Shown one piece after another: positions 52,258-60,645 of a stretch of 64,000 nucleotides of DNA (within the stretch, counting starts at the first letter, position 1; every line of letters starts with the position of its first letter). The stretch is from the NCBI GenBank assembly GCA_965207805.1, contig OZ242312.1:3658001-3722000 (forward strand), in the 5' to 3' direction. The notes under the pieces are model-generated. The model saw only the letters and a program-made list of their open reading frames with translations. It was not told the origin of the DNA and made no database searches. The stretch is from Palauibacter sp965207805 (GTDB lineage: Bacteria; Gemmatimonadota; Gemmatimonadetes; Palauibacterales; Palauibacteraceae). A program made the position numbers and the translations under genes.

Positions 52258-53793
52258 CTACGGGACCAGACTTCCCCCCGCCGTGCGGGTGATGAACGTG
52301 GCCAGCGTCTCCCTCCACTGCGGGAGCAGGCTCTCCTCCACGTACATCATGTGGCCGGCGGCGAAGTCGTCGCGCGTGATGTTGTCGCGCAGATCCGGCG
52401 GCAGGCCGAGTTGCTCCAGCGACCACACGATGGGGAAGTAGGGCGTCGCGAAGTCGTAGATCCCGTTGATGAGCAGGACCTCGAGGCGCGGGTTGCGTTC
52501 GATCGCGTGCGCTAGGTCGGGGCCCACGTTGAGCGCCGAGCCCCCGAAGGGTCCGCGTCGGCCTCCCTCCCGCTCCCAGTTCCACGGGCGCGTCATCCCG
52601 CTGGGCCAGTACTCGCGGTCGCCGTCGTAGCCGAGTTCATCCCGCACGTACGTGTTGAAGAGGGAGGTGTAGGCCGAGCTGATGGCCGAAGATTGGGCGT
52701 CGTGGTCGGGCTCCGTGTCGAGCAGGTCCCCCGTCGGCCCCGTGAACCGGGTGTCGAGCCGCGCCAGCGTGAGCCGCCGGTCTCGCAGCAGTTCCTTTTC
52801 GAACTCCGGTGCGGAGACGCGCAGGTCGGCCTTGTCGAGGTACTCCATGCTCAGCCCCGTGTACTCGTGCATCTGCCGCAGCACCCGTGCGCGCTGGTCG
52901 GGGTCCACGGCGGTGCCGGCGAGCAGCACCTGCGCGTAGTCCGTGAGCGCCCACGCCTCGACCTCCTTCATGAACGCCTCGAGGTCGTCGGGGCGCCCGC
53001 CCGGCAGCATGTCGTGGTACTCGGCCGCGACGGCGAAGGACGGAACGTTCGTGATGAAGCCGATATGGGATCCATCCGGGAACTGGAGCGTGTTGAAGTC
53101 GATGACGGCGGAGACGAGCACGATCCCGTTGAGGTCGATGTTCGCGCCCTGGAGGTGGCGCGCGAGCAGCACGGACCGCGTCGTGCCGTAGCTCTCGCCG
53201 AGGATGTAACGCGGCGAGTTCCAGCGCCGGTTCTCACTCAGAAAACGGCGGATGAACTGGGTGAGGGAAGAGGCGTCCTCGTCCATCCCCCAGAAATCGG
53301 TCCCCTCGGCGTCGCCCGCGGGCCGGCTGAACCCCGTCCCGATCGGGTCGACCATCACGACATCGGCGATGTCGAGCACCGTGTATCCGTTGTCGACGAG
53401 CGGGTACGGGGGCGGCGCCTGCTGTCCCACGTTGGGCGTGACCACGCGGCGCGGCCCCATGATCCCCATGTGGAGCCAGAACGAGGCGGACCCGGGCCCC
53501 CCGTTGTAGGCGAAGATGATGGGGCGCGTGGAGGGATCGCCGCCGTTCGTCCGGAAGTAACCCGTGTAGAAGAGTTCTCCCGTCGCGTTCTCCTCGTTGT
53601 CCCGGAGGATGACGCTGCCGACGACGGCCCGGTACTCGACGGTCTCCCCGTTAACGACGATGGAATGGTTCGATTCCCAGCGCGAAGGCTCGGGCTCGTT
53701 TCGGTAGCCATCGCCGGAGCCTTCCTGCGCGAGCGCGCCCGCGGGCAGAAGGCCGAGCACGACGACGGATGTGATCAGGCTGAGCGACTTCAT
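52258..53793 (-). CDS. Exported serine carboxypeptidase (S10 family)
   Basis: The 511-residue enzyme has a signal peptide ending at ALAQ (residue 23) and the S10 fold: NGGPGSAS oxyanion loop, GESYGT nucleophile Ser, INGIYDFATPYF (Asp) and AGHMMYVEE (His). It is a secreted serine carboxypeptidase with acid-active relatives. The start has AGGAGG 4 bases upstream, one of the best sites in the window. It joins the M14 enzyme and other hydrolases in an exported peptide-degrading set. The HpcH/HpaI lipoprotein gene lies upstream on the same strand, 46 bases away. Confidence 0.92.
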   Translation of the reverse strand: MKSLSLITSVVVLGLLPAGALAQEGSGDGYRNEPEPSRWESNHSIVVNGETVEYRAVVGSVILRDNEENATGELFYTGYFRTNGGDPSTRPIIFAYNGGPGSASFWLHMGIMGPRRVVTPNVGQQAPPPYPLVDNGYTVLDIADVVMVDPIGTGFSRPAGDAEGTDFWGMDEDASSLTQFIRRFLSENRRWNSPRYILGESYGTTRSVLLARHLQGANIDLNGIVLVSAVIDFNTLQFPDGSHIGFITNVPSFAVAAEYHDMLPGGRPDDLEAFMKEVEAWALTDYAQVLLAGTAVDPDQRARVLRQMHEYTGLSMEYLDKADLRVSAPEFEKELLRDRRLTLARLDTRFTGPTGDLLDTEPDHDAQSSAISSAYTSLFNTYVRDELGYDGDREYWPSGMTRPWNWEREGGRRGPFGGSALNVGPDLAHAIERNPRLEVLLINGIYDFATPYFPIVWSLEQLGLPPDLRDNITRDDFAAGHMMYVEESLLPQWRETLATFITRTAGGSLVP

Positions 53794-53839
53794 CTTTCCT
53801 CCTGCGTGAATAACCGGCCCGGGGCCGGTGCCGCCGCGG

Positions 53840-54688
53840 CTAGCGGCCCGCGGCGGCCATTCCGAGGGCGACGGCTTCCGGCTGGGTGACGATGATCACG
53901 CGGAACCCCTGCTCGATCCGCATCGCGATGTCGTCCACGCCCGCCGTGACCCCGCACGGCACGTCGAACTCGAGACAGGCGGCGAGCACGAGCTGGATCG
54001 CCTCCTCCACCTTCTCCATGTCTCCATCGTAGACGCGCCGCAGGTCGCCCGGCCCCGGCGAGACGGCGCTGACGCCGGGGGTGGAGACGATCTCCCGCAC
54101 GTTGTCGATCCCGATCTGGTCCTCGATGAGGAGGAAGCTGATCAGGTTGCCGTCCGGATTGCCGGGCCAGGCGTCGTCGCCGAGCGCATCCACGGCGAGG
54201 GCGGCCTCCTCGGCGGTCTCGACGTGGGGATAGACGATCCCGGAGACGCCGGCCGCGAGGCCCTGCGCGGCGCGATCCCGCGCTTCGTCGTGCCCGTCCC
54301 GGATGGGGGGGATCCGCAGCAGCATCGGGTGCGGCATCATGTGCCCGGAAGCTTCCGACATCCCGGCGGCGTAAGCCTCGAGGGCGGGAATGTCGAAGGG
54401 GCCGGACTCCAGCGAGTAGAACACGAAATCCAGGGGACGATTCGCGGCCATGGCCGCGCCGGCTTCAGGGGTGTGATCGCCGGAGAAGAGTCCGAAGATC
54501 GCGTCCCCAGCGGCGAGTCCGTCCACGATCCGCGTGTCCGCGGCCTCCTCGGGCTCTGCCATTGCCCCGGTCTCCTCCTCCCCCGGCGTTCCATCGCATC
54601 CGTGTAAGGCGACCAATCCTCCCGCGACGCCAGCCAGCAGGCAGAGTGTACGGAGAGGAGGGTTCCTGCTCGTGTTTCCGGCGGCCAT
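53840..54688 (-). CDS. HpcH/HpaI aldolase-like lipoprotein
   Basis: The 282-residue product resembles HpcH/HpaI class II aldolases and citrate lyase beta-like enzymes: DAIFGLFSG, DFVFYSLE, GIVYPHVETAEEA (usual metal-site region), LLIEDQIGIDN (Glu) and a C-terminal GFRVIIVT. Normally cytoplasmic, here it starts with a lipoprotein signal (VALHGC, Cys31) and an acidic linker, so it should sit outside the cytoplasm. Whether the aldolase site is intact is unclear. No ribosome-binding site is obvious. It lies upstream of the S10 peptidase gene on the same strand, divergent from the HDAC-like gene by 104 bases. Confidence 0.75.
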   Translation of the reverse strand: MAAGNTSRNPPLRTLCLLAGVAGGLVALHGCDGTPGEEETGAMAEPEEAADTRIVDGLAAGDAIFGLFSGDHTPEAGAAMAANRPLDFVFYSLESGPFDIPALEAYAAGMSEASGHMMPHPMLLRIPPIRDGHDEARDRAAQGLAAGVSGIVYPHVETAEEAALAVDALGDDAWPGNPDGNLISFLLIEDQIGIDNVREIVSTPGVSAVSPGPGDLRRVYDGDMEKVEEAIQLVLAACLEFDVPCGVTAGVDDIAMRIEQGFRVIIVTQPEAVALGMAAAGR

Positions 54689-54792
54689 GGGGTTACTTCG
54701 GGGTTGGGCAGGCCGGTTCGAACCCTGGCGACAGACTCTCGCGACCCGCGTCGGGCTTCGGTTAGTCTAGTTTCAGGAAAGGGGGTCCCGCC

Positions 54793-55869
54793 ATGCGCGC
54801 ACCGAGAGATTTCGCTCGCACCCGAAGGAAATTCGTCGAGGAGGCTGCCCTGGGGGTCGCGGGCTTCGGCCTGCTTCCGGCCACGGCCTGGGCTTGCGCG
54901 GAAGCCCCCGACGCGGGGGAGTCGGAGGGCGCGTCGCGCAACCCGGCGCGCGGCACGATGACGGGGACCGGACTCGTTTGGGACGACCGCTACCTGGACC
55001 ATGTCCTGGTCCGGCCGGACGGCGGGCGCCCACCGGAGATTCCCGACCGCCTCGTGCGCATCCGGGAAGAACTCGTCGCGCGAGGGCTGGACCAGGCCAC
55101 GGTGCCGCTCGCTCCGGCTACGGAGGCGATGCCGCACATCGAGGCGCACCACACGCCGGAGCACGTGGCGTCGATCCGCGAACTCGAGGTCTCCGGCCCG
55201 GTTGCGGAACTCGCCGTGTCCGGCGCGCTGACCGCGATCGATGCCGTCGTCGCGGGGCAGGTGCGGAACGCATTCTGCGCGGTTCGCCCTCCGGGTCACC
55301 ACGCGAACAACACCGGCGCCGAGGAAGGGTTCTGCTACTACAGCAACGCCGCCGTGGCCGCGAAGTACGCCCAGCAGGCGCACGGGTTCGAGCGGGTACT
55401 CGTCATCGACTGGGATTATCACCACGGGAACGCGACGCAGAACGCTTTCTACGATGACCCGTCCGTGCTCTTCTTCTCCGCCCACGACTGGGCCGCCTAT
55501 CCGCGCACGGGCGACCCGGCCCTCACCGGGGAAGGGGACGGAGCGGGACTCAACATCAACGTGCACCTCGACTGCGGCGCCACCGACGCCGACATGCTGG
55601 GCCGCTGGGATGACACGCTCTCGCCGGCCGTCGCCGCCTTCGATCCGGATTTCGTGATCCTCTCGGCGGGCTTCGACAGCCGGGTCGACGACCTCCTGGG
55701 CTGCTTCGCACTTACGGACGACGCCTTCCGGCGCATGACGCGGACCGCGATGGACTACGCGGACAGTTGCTGCGAAGGACGCGTCGTCTCCCTGCTGGAG
55801 GGCGGCTACAACCTCGACGGCACCGCGCTCGCCACCGCCGCCCACATCGAAACGCTGCTCGAAGGGTAG
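54793..55869 (+). CDS. Histone deacetylase-family amidohydrolase with Tat signal
   Basis: The 358-residue protein is an arginase/deacetylase-fold enzyme of the HDAC class II/acetylpolyamine amidohydrolase type. The motifs RPPGHHA, WDYHHGNAT (zinc Asp and His), HDWAAYPRTG and SAGFDSRVDD are all present, as is the C-terminal EGGYNL. Unlike usual cytoplasmic relatives, it starts with TRRKFVEEAALG, a twin-arginine-like signal, so it may be exported folded with zinc. Substrates of exported members are unknown; polyamines or acetylated sugars are possible. No ribosome-binding site stronger than GGGGG is seen. Confidence 0.85.
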   Translation: MRAPRDFARTRRKFVEEAALGVAGFGLLPATAWACAEAPDAGESEGASRNPARGTMTGTGLVWDDRYLDHVLVRPDGGRPPEIPDRLVRIREELVARGLDQATVPLAPATEAMPHIEAHHTPEHVASIRELEVSGPVAELAVSGALTAIDAVVAGQVRNAFCAVRPPGHHANNTGAEEGFCYYSNAAVAAKYAQQAHGFERVLVIDWDYHHGNATQNAFYDDPSVLFFSAHDWAAYPRTGDPALTGEGDGAGLNINVHLDCGATDADMLGRWDDTLSPAVAAFDPDFVILSAGFDSRVDDLLGCFALTDDAFRRMTRTAMDYADSCCEGRVVSLLEGGYNLDGTALATAAHIETLLEG

Positions 55870-55890
55870 GGCTCCGGGCGGGACGTCGGG

Positions 55891-56931
55891 TCAGACGTTG
55901 AAGCGGATGTGGAGGATGTCGCCGTCCTCGACGACGTAGTCCCTGCCCTCCACCTGCAGCAGGCCCGCCTCCTTCACGGCCTGTTCGGAGCCGTACTTCG
56001 CGAACACCTCGTAGGGGATGACCTCCGCGCGGATGAAGCCGCGTTCCATGTCGGAGTGGACCCGGCCCGCCGCCCGCCGGGCGCGCGTGCCCCGCCGGAT
56101 CGTCCAGGCGCGGACTTCAGCCGGGGCGGCGGTGAAGAAGGAGATGAGGTCGAGGAGTCCGTAGGCCGAGCGGATGAAACGGGCGAGCGCCGGCTCGCTC
56201 AGGCCGAGCGCCTCCACGAAGGCGGCCCGGTCCTCCGGGTCGAGGTCGGCGATCTCCGCCTCGACGGGCGCGGACAGCGCCAGGCCGCCGGCCCCCATCG
56301 CGGCGAGTCGCGCCGCGAGCGCCGGCGGCAGCGCCTCGCCGGCCCGGTCCTCACTGCGGTTCAGCACGGCGAGCAGCGGACGGTCCGTGAGGAGGCCGTA
56401 GCCGCGGAACGGCGCGCGGTCCAGTTCCGCCCGGGGCACGGTCCGCAGCGGCTGTTCGCCTTCGAGCGTCGCCAGCGCCCGTTCGAAGGCGGCGACCTCG
56501 ACGGCATCCGCTCCCTCGCGACGCGCCCGGTCCAGCCGGCGCTCGACGAGGTCTAGATCGGAGAGCAGACATTCCGTAGCGAACGCCTCGAGTTCGCCCT
56601 CCGCGTCCGGCGGGTCCGCAAGCGCGGGATTGTCGAAGTCCCTCAGGACGAGGCAGAGCGCCTCCTGGTCGCGGATCTGCTGGAGCCCGCGCGGCGACAG
56701 GCCCCTGCTCGCCGCGCCGTGCTCCCCCGGAATGTCGCAGAACCGCATCTCCGCGTACGTCGTCCTGCGGGGGGACAGGTGGGCGCTGAGCGCGTCGATT
56801 CGCTCATCCGGAACCCGCACCGTACCCAGCCGCACTTCGCCGCCGAACCCGACCGGGACGCCGAGTCCCGTCATCGCGTTGAACACCGTCGTCTTGCCGG
56901 CGCCCGCGAACCCCACGAGCCCAATCTTCAC
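55891..56931 (-). CDS. ychF: YchF-type GTPase/ATPase
   Basis: The 346-residue protein is a YchF/OLA1-like P-loop NTPase: Walker A GFAGAGKT at residues 7-14, the second-switch DIPGEHG in place of DxxG, and the C-terminal TGS-like domain (DUF933) with GIL-like ISFFTAAP, RRAAGRVHSDME and DILHIRF. It is slightly shorter than the usual 363 residues. The family binds ribosomes and often prefers ATP. Start is inferred as GTG 56931 with GGAGGGAG upstream; the frame extends to 57261 but that part is not YchF-like. It is divergent from the DUF6165 gene by 46 bases. Confidence 0.88.
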   Translation of the reverse strand: MKIGLVGFAGAGKTTVFNAMTGLGVPVGFGGEVRLGTVRVPDERIDALSAHLSPRRTTYAEMRFCDIPGEHGAASRGLSPRGLQQIRDQEALCLVLRDFDNPALADPPDAEGELEAFATECLLSDLDLVERRLDRARREGADAVEVAAFERALATLEGEQPLRTVPRAELDRAPFRGYGLLTDRPLLAVLNRSEDRAGEALPPALAARLAAMGAGGLALSAPVEAEIADLDPEDRAAFVEALGLSEPALARFIRSAYGLLDLISFFTAAPAEVRAWTIRRGTRARRAAGRVHSDMERGFIRAEVIPYEVFAKYGSEQAVKEAGLLQVEGRDYVVEDGDILHIRFNV

Positions 56932-56977
56932 CGCGTCTACTCCCTCCGTCGTGTCCGGCGCGTGATATGTTTCGGGC

Positions 56978-57397
56978 GTGAATATCGAAATCCCGGTCTC
57001 GGCCGGCGAACTCATCGACCGCATCACCATCCTGCGACTGAAAAAGGCCCGCATCCGCGATCGCCGGAAGCTCGCGAATGTGAACTCCGAGCTTGGACGT
57101 CTCCAGGAGATCTGTGAGCGGACGATCGGACCGCTCGAGGAAGCCCCGCTCCGCGTCACGGAACGCCTCGGGGAACTGGAAGCGGTGAACCGGGGCATAT
57201 GGGATGTCGAGGACAAGTTGCGCGCTCTGGAACGTGCCCGCGACTTCGGTCCCCGCTTCACCGACGCCGCGCGTCAGGTGTATCGTCTCAACGACGAGCG
57301 CCACCGCCTCAAGCGTGCCCTCAGCGAGGACTACGGCTCGGCGATCCTCGAAGAGAAGTCACATGCCTCCGCGGATCCGGAGACGGACCCGGCGTAG
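56978..57397 (+). CDS. DUF6165-like small helical protein
   Basis: The 139-residue protein resembles DUF6165: it begins IEIPVSAGELIDRITILRLKK (quoted as SAGELIDRITIL) and is then mostly charged helix to about residue 115, ending in a low-complexity tail. Family members are often near glycosyltransferase or lipopolysaccharide genes, and their role is unknown. Start is GTG 56978. It is divergent from ychF and convergent with the serine hydrolase at 57451, separated by a repeat-containing spacer. The nearest sugar genes are far away (11-15 kb), so no partnership is claimed. Confidence 0.75.
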   Translation: MNIEIPVSAGELIDRITILRLKKARIRDRRKLANVNSELGRLQEICERTIGPLEEAPLRVTERLGELEAVNRGIWDVEDKLRALERARDFGPRFTDAARQVYRLNDERHRLKRALSEDYGSAILEEKSHASADPETDPA

Positions 57398-57445
57398 TCG
57401 CGGGCTCGGCACAATTCGCGGGCCCGACCGGGTCGCGGGTTCGGC
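57398..57445. repeat. Three imperfect 13-bp repeats in convergent spacer
   Basis: TCGCGGGCTCGGC (57398), TCGCGGGCCCGAC (57416) and TCGCGGGTTCGGC (57433) lie at 17-18-base intervals and fill the gap between two convergent genes. The role is unknown; a low-complexity GC repeat is the simplest reading. Confidence 0.6.
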
Positions 57446-57450
57446 CGGGG

Positions 57451-59214
57451 TCAGGGACAGAACGGGTTCAGGCGGTCGGCCACCGCGGCCAGGCCGGCCA
57501 CCGGCGAGGCTTCGCTCCCTGTGACCTTCGAGATCCGGATCGCGACGATGCCGTTGGGAAAGAGGACGACGCGGTGGCCGCCCCAGCCCGACATGCGCGC
57601 GAGGTCGACGACGCAGCCCCCTTCGCCGACGTAGTTCTGGTGCCAGACCGCGAGGTAGTAGCTGGGCTGCCCGATTTCAACCGGCGGGCCGAAGGCGATC
57701 CCGCGCACATCCGTCCGGTACATCACTTCGGCCGTCAACTCCGGGTGCAACAGAGGCTCGCCCTCGTGCATGCCGCCATTCTGGAGGAGGCGGGCGATCT
57801 TCGCGAGGTCGTCCACCGTCGGATAATAGCCTTGCGACATCTGCGGCAGCGTGAGCGAGCCGTCCGCCTCGACGAGCCGGTTGGTCGGCGCGTGCGGCAC
57901 GCCGATGGGTCGGTACACCTCATCCGCCAGCATCTCCCACAGGTCCGCCTCCGGACCGGCGCGATGCTTGAGGTAGGCGTCCATCGCCGCGCCGATGAGG
58001 AACGCGTCCTGGTCGCGGTAGCGGACGACCTCGCCGGGTCCCCACGGATGGTTCGAGGCGCGGAACACCTGCCGGATCCGCTCGTCCTTCGAGATGGCCG
58101 TGTACCAGTCGTCGTAGCCGATCAGGTAGCCGTCGCCCGTGTTGTTGGGCTCGGTCCGCGTCGATCCTTCTCCCACCCCCGTGGCCATGTTGAGGATGTC
58201 CCGGAAACGGACGTCGTCCCAGCCGTCGTGTTCCGCCGTGACGTTCAGGTAGTCGGCCACGCGCTCCTCGAGCACCCCGCGTCCGTAACGCTGCGCCAGC
58301 CGCAGCGCGGCCACGGTGTTGCCGGTGGACTTGGTCACGGACCAGATCCCGAAACGCTGCTCCCGGCAGAAGGGAAGCTCGCCGAACGGCGTGGGGCAGT
58401 CCGCAGCGTACAGGGTGTCCCGCACGAGAAAGGCCGCGGTCACCATGTTCTCGACATTCATGTCGCCATGCATGGCGTCAAAGACCGAATCTCCGACGAG
58501 CGGGCGCAGGTCGGAGATCGGGCGCAGGGGCATACGCAGCGCCTTCTCGGCGGCAAAGGCCTCGATCAGTTCCGCGGGCGCCGGGCCGGGCGCGAACTCG
58601 GCCGCCAGCTGGCCCCACATCAACCGCCGCTGCACAAGGAAGTAGGGCCGTCCCTGCGTCATGGTCTGGAAGCGGACGCCCGACACCTCCCGGTCGTTGA
58701 AGGCGAAGGTCGCGACCCCGTTGTACGTCTCGTTCTCGACGGAACTCGCGAGTTGCAGCGGGAAGGTCGCCCGCGACCATGTCTCGCCCGGCTCGGACCA
58801 GACGGTGCCGGGCCCGACCAGGACATCCCAGTAACTCCCGGCTTCGGTGCGCGTGCCGGACACGATGAGATCGCGATTCCACGGGATCAGGTCGCGGTCA
58901 TCCGCCACGAATCCCAGTGACACGTCGGGGAAGAGCTTCGTGTCGCGACCCATGAACCGGCGCGGGTCGAGTTCCGCGGGTTCCGTCGCGATCTCGGCCC
59001 CGGCGACCGTGATGACGCCCGAGAAGGGATGCCGGGCCGGCTCCGCCTCGGACGAGGGAAGAAAGCGGTGGCTCCGGAGCATGGCGGGCGGAGACCAGGC
59101 CCCGCGGGTCAGCTCCCCGAGGGGGATCGGCGCCGAGGAGTCGGGAGCCCGCGCATCTCCACAGGCGCATGCGAAGAGAAGCGCGGCCATCAGCGGAAGC
59201 CGGTTTCGAGTCAT
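57451..59214 (-). CDS. Serine beta-lactamase-fold hydrolase, lipoprotein
   Basis: The 587-residue protein has a lipoprotein-like signal (LLFAC, Cys16) and a serine beta-lactamase-like domain in the C-terminal half: catalytic WSVTKST (SVTK), a YRDQDAF tyrosine element where YxN is usual, and GGWGGHRVVLFP for the KTG/HxG element, given here as WGGHRVV. The N-terminal 200 residues form an extra beta-rich region not recognised. The motifs are weaker than in the 48160 gene but consistent with esterase-like members. Start 59214 fits the signal; the frame extends to 59286. Confidence 0.78.
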   Translation of the reverse strand: MTRNRLPLMAALLFACACGDARAPDSSAPIPLGELTRGAWSPPAMLRSHRFLPSSEAEPARHPFSGVITVAGAEIATEPAELDPRRFMGRDTKLFPDVSLGFVADDRDLIPWNRDLIVSGTRTEAGSYWDVLVGPGTVWSEPGETWSRATFPLQLASSVENETYNGVATFAFNDREVSGVRFQTMTQGRPYFLVQRRLMWGQLAAEFAPGPAPAELIEAFAAEKALRMPLRPISDLRPLVGDSVFDAMHGDMNVENMVTAAFLVRDTLYAADCPTPFGELPFCREQRFGIWSVTKSTGNTVAALRLAQRYGRGVLEERVADYLNVTAEHDGWDDVRFRDILNMATGVGEGSTRTEPNNTGDGYLIGYDDWYTAISKDERIRQVFRASNHPWGPGEVVRYRDQDAFLIGAAMDAYLKHRAGPEADLWEMLADEVYRPIGVPHAPTNRLVEADGSLTLPQMSQGYYPTVDDLAKIARLLQNGGMHEGEPLLHPELTAEVMYRTDVRGIAFGPPVEIGQPSYYLAVWHQNYVGEGGCVVDLARMSGWGGHRVVLFPNGIVAIRISKVTGSEASPVAGLAAVADRLNPFCP

Positions 59215-59376
59215 CGCGATCCCTTTCGAGCGTCGACCATCCTGTCGGTCATCCCCGCGGTCGGTGCCGACGCGGAGTTTTGCCACGGGCTGCCGGCCGC
59301 CGAGACGTCTTGGAGGCGCCGAGACCTGCGCGTAGCTTGCGGCGAAGCATACGAACTGTCACGAGGGGGAGTGATT

Positions 59377-60645
59377 ATGTGCGCAGGGTGGGGAACCGTT
59401 CGACAGACGTGGATCGTGGTTCTTGCGGCCGTATTCGCGGTCTCGTGTGATGGAAGCACCGGGCCCTCGAGCTTCGAGCCGGGGCCGCTGGGAACCGTGA
59501 CGATTCCGCGCGGCGAGTCGGTGCGGATCCGTTCCCTGCTGGCGATGACGGGGGCGCCGTCACTCGGGATCGCCGCCAGGCGCGGCGTTGAGCTCGCCGT
59601 CCGCGACGTGGGCACCGTTCGCGGCCGCAGCGTCGATCTGGGCGACCCGCTGGACTCCAGGTGCACCCCCGATGGCGGGCGGGCCGGCGCCCGGGAGATC
59701 GTCGCCGACGGGCAGATCGTCGGCATCGTCGGAACCTCGTGCTCCGCTGCCGCCGTGGCCGCCTCGCCGGTCATCAGCCAGGCGGGGTTGGTGATGGTCG
59801 CGCCGAGTACCACGTCGCCGGTGCTGACCTCGGATCTGGCGGGCAACCCGAGCCCGGACCACCACCCCGGCTATTTCCGCGTCGCCAACAACGACCTCTA
59901 CCAGGCGCGGGCCGTGGCGGACTTCGCCTACGATCAACTGGGCCTCACGCGGATCGTCACGGTGCATGACGGGGACCCCTACACCACGGCGTTGACGGAC
60001 GCCTTCGGGGACGCGTTTCGCGCGGTCGGCGGGGAGGTCCCCGTCGCCACCGGAATCGCGAAGGGTCAGACGGACATGACGTCCGTGCTCGGGGAGTTCG
60101 CGGCGGCCGGGCCGGACGGGATCTTCTTCCCGCTCTTCGTCCCCGAGGGCTCGCCGTTCGCGGCGCAGGCGCGCGCGTTCGACGGCCTCGAGGGTGTGAC
60201 GCTGATCTCCGGCGCGGCCCTCCTCGTCTCGGAGTTCCTGGAGGAGCCGCAGTCAGAGGGGATCTACTTCGCCGGGCCCGAGGCGGACTACCGCGGCAAC
60301 GTCAACGCGGTGACGGGAAAGAGCGCCGAGACCGTCATCGCCGCGTACGATGCGGAGTACGGCCAGCATCCCACGACCCCCTACTGGGCGCTAGCCTACG
60401 ACGCGACGACGTTCCTGCTCGACGCCATCGGCGCCGTGGCGGTGGAGGAAGGCGGACGACTCTACATCGATCGCTCCGCGTTGCGCGCGCGGATCGGAGC
60501 CACCGGCATCGAGGGTCTCGTCGGCACGATCTCCTGCGACGCCTTCGGGGACTGCGGCACCGGACGTCAGCTCATCTACCACCACACGGACTCGAGCGTC
60601 ACCGATGTCGAGCGGTTGCCCGTCGTCTATCGGTTCTCCCCCTAG
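59377..60645 (+). CDS. Periplasmic branched-chain amino acid-type binding lipoprotein
   Basis: The 422-residue protein has a lipobox FAVSC (Cys24) and a type I periplasmic-binding fold of the branched-chain amino acid ABC class (Peripla_BP_6): GAPSLGIAARRGVELAVRD, VGIVGTSCSAAAVAAS, YFRVANNDLYQA and GIYFAGPE. No ABC permease or ATPase lies next to it, so it may be an orphan binder. Start ATG 59377 has GAGGGGGA upstream. Its 3' end overlaps the P450 start by 41 bases, so the two may be coupled, although P450 and binding protein are not an obvious pair. Confidence 0.82.
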   Translation: MCAGWGTVRQTWIVVLAAVFAVSCDGSTGPSSFEPGPLGTVTIPRGESVRIRSLLAMTGAPSLGIAARRGVELAVRDVGTVRGRSVDLGDPLDSRCTPDGGRAGAREIVADGQIVGIVGTSCSAAAVAASPVISQAGLVMVAPSTTSPVLTSDLAGNPSPDHHPGYFRVANNDLYQARAVADFAYDQLGLTRIVTVHDGDPYTTALTDAFGDAFRAVGGEVPVATGIAKGQTDMTSVLGEFAAAGPDGIFFPLFVPEGSPFAAQARAFDGLEGVTLISGAALLVSEFLEEPQSEGIYFAGPEADYRGNVNAVTGKSAETVIAAYDAEYGQHPTTPYWALAYDATTFLLDAIGAVAVEEGGRLYIDRSALRARIGATGIEGLVGTISCDAFGDCGTGRQLIYHHTDSSVTDVERLPVVYRFSP

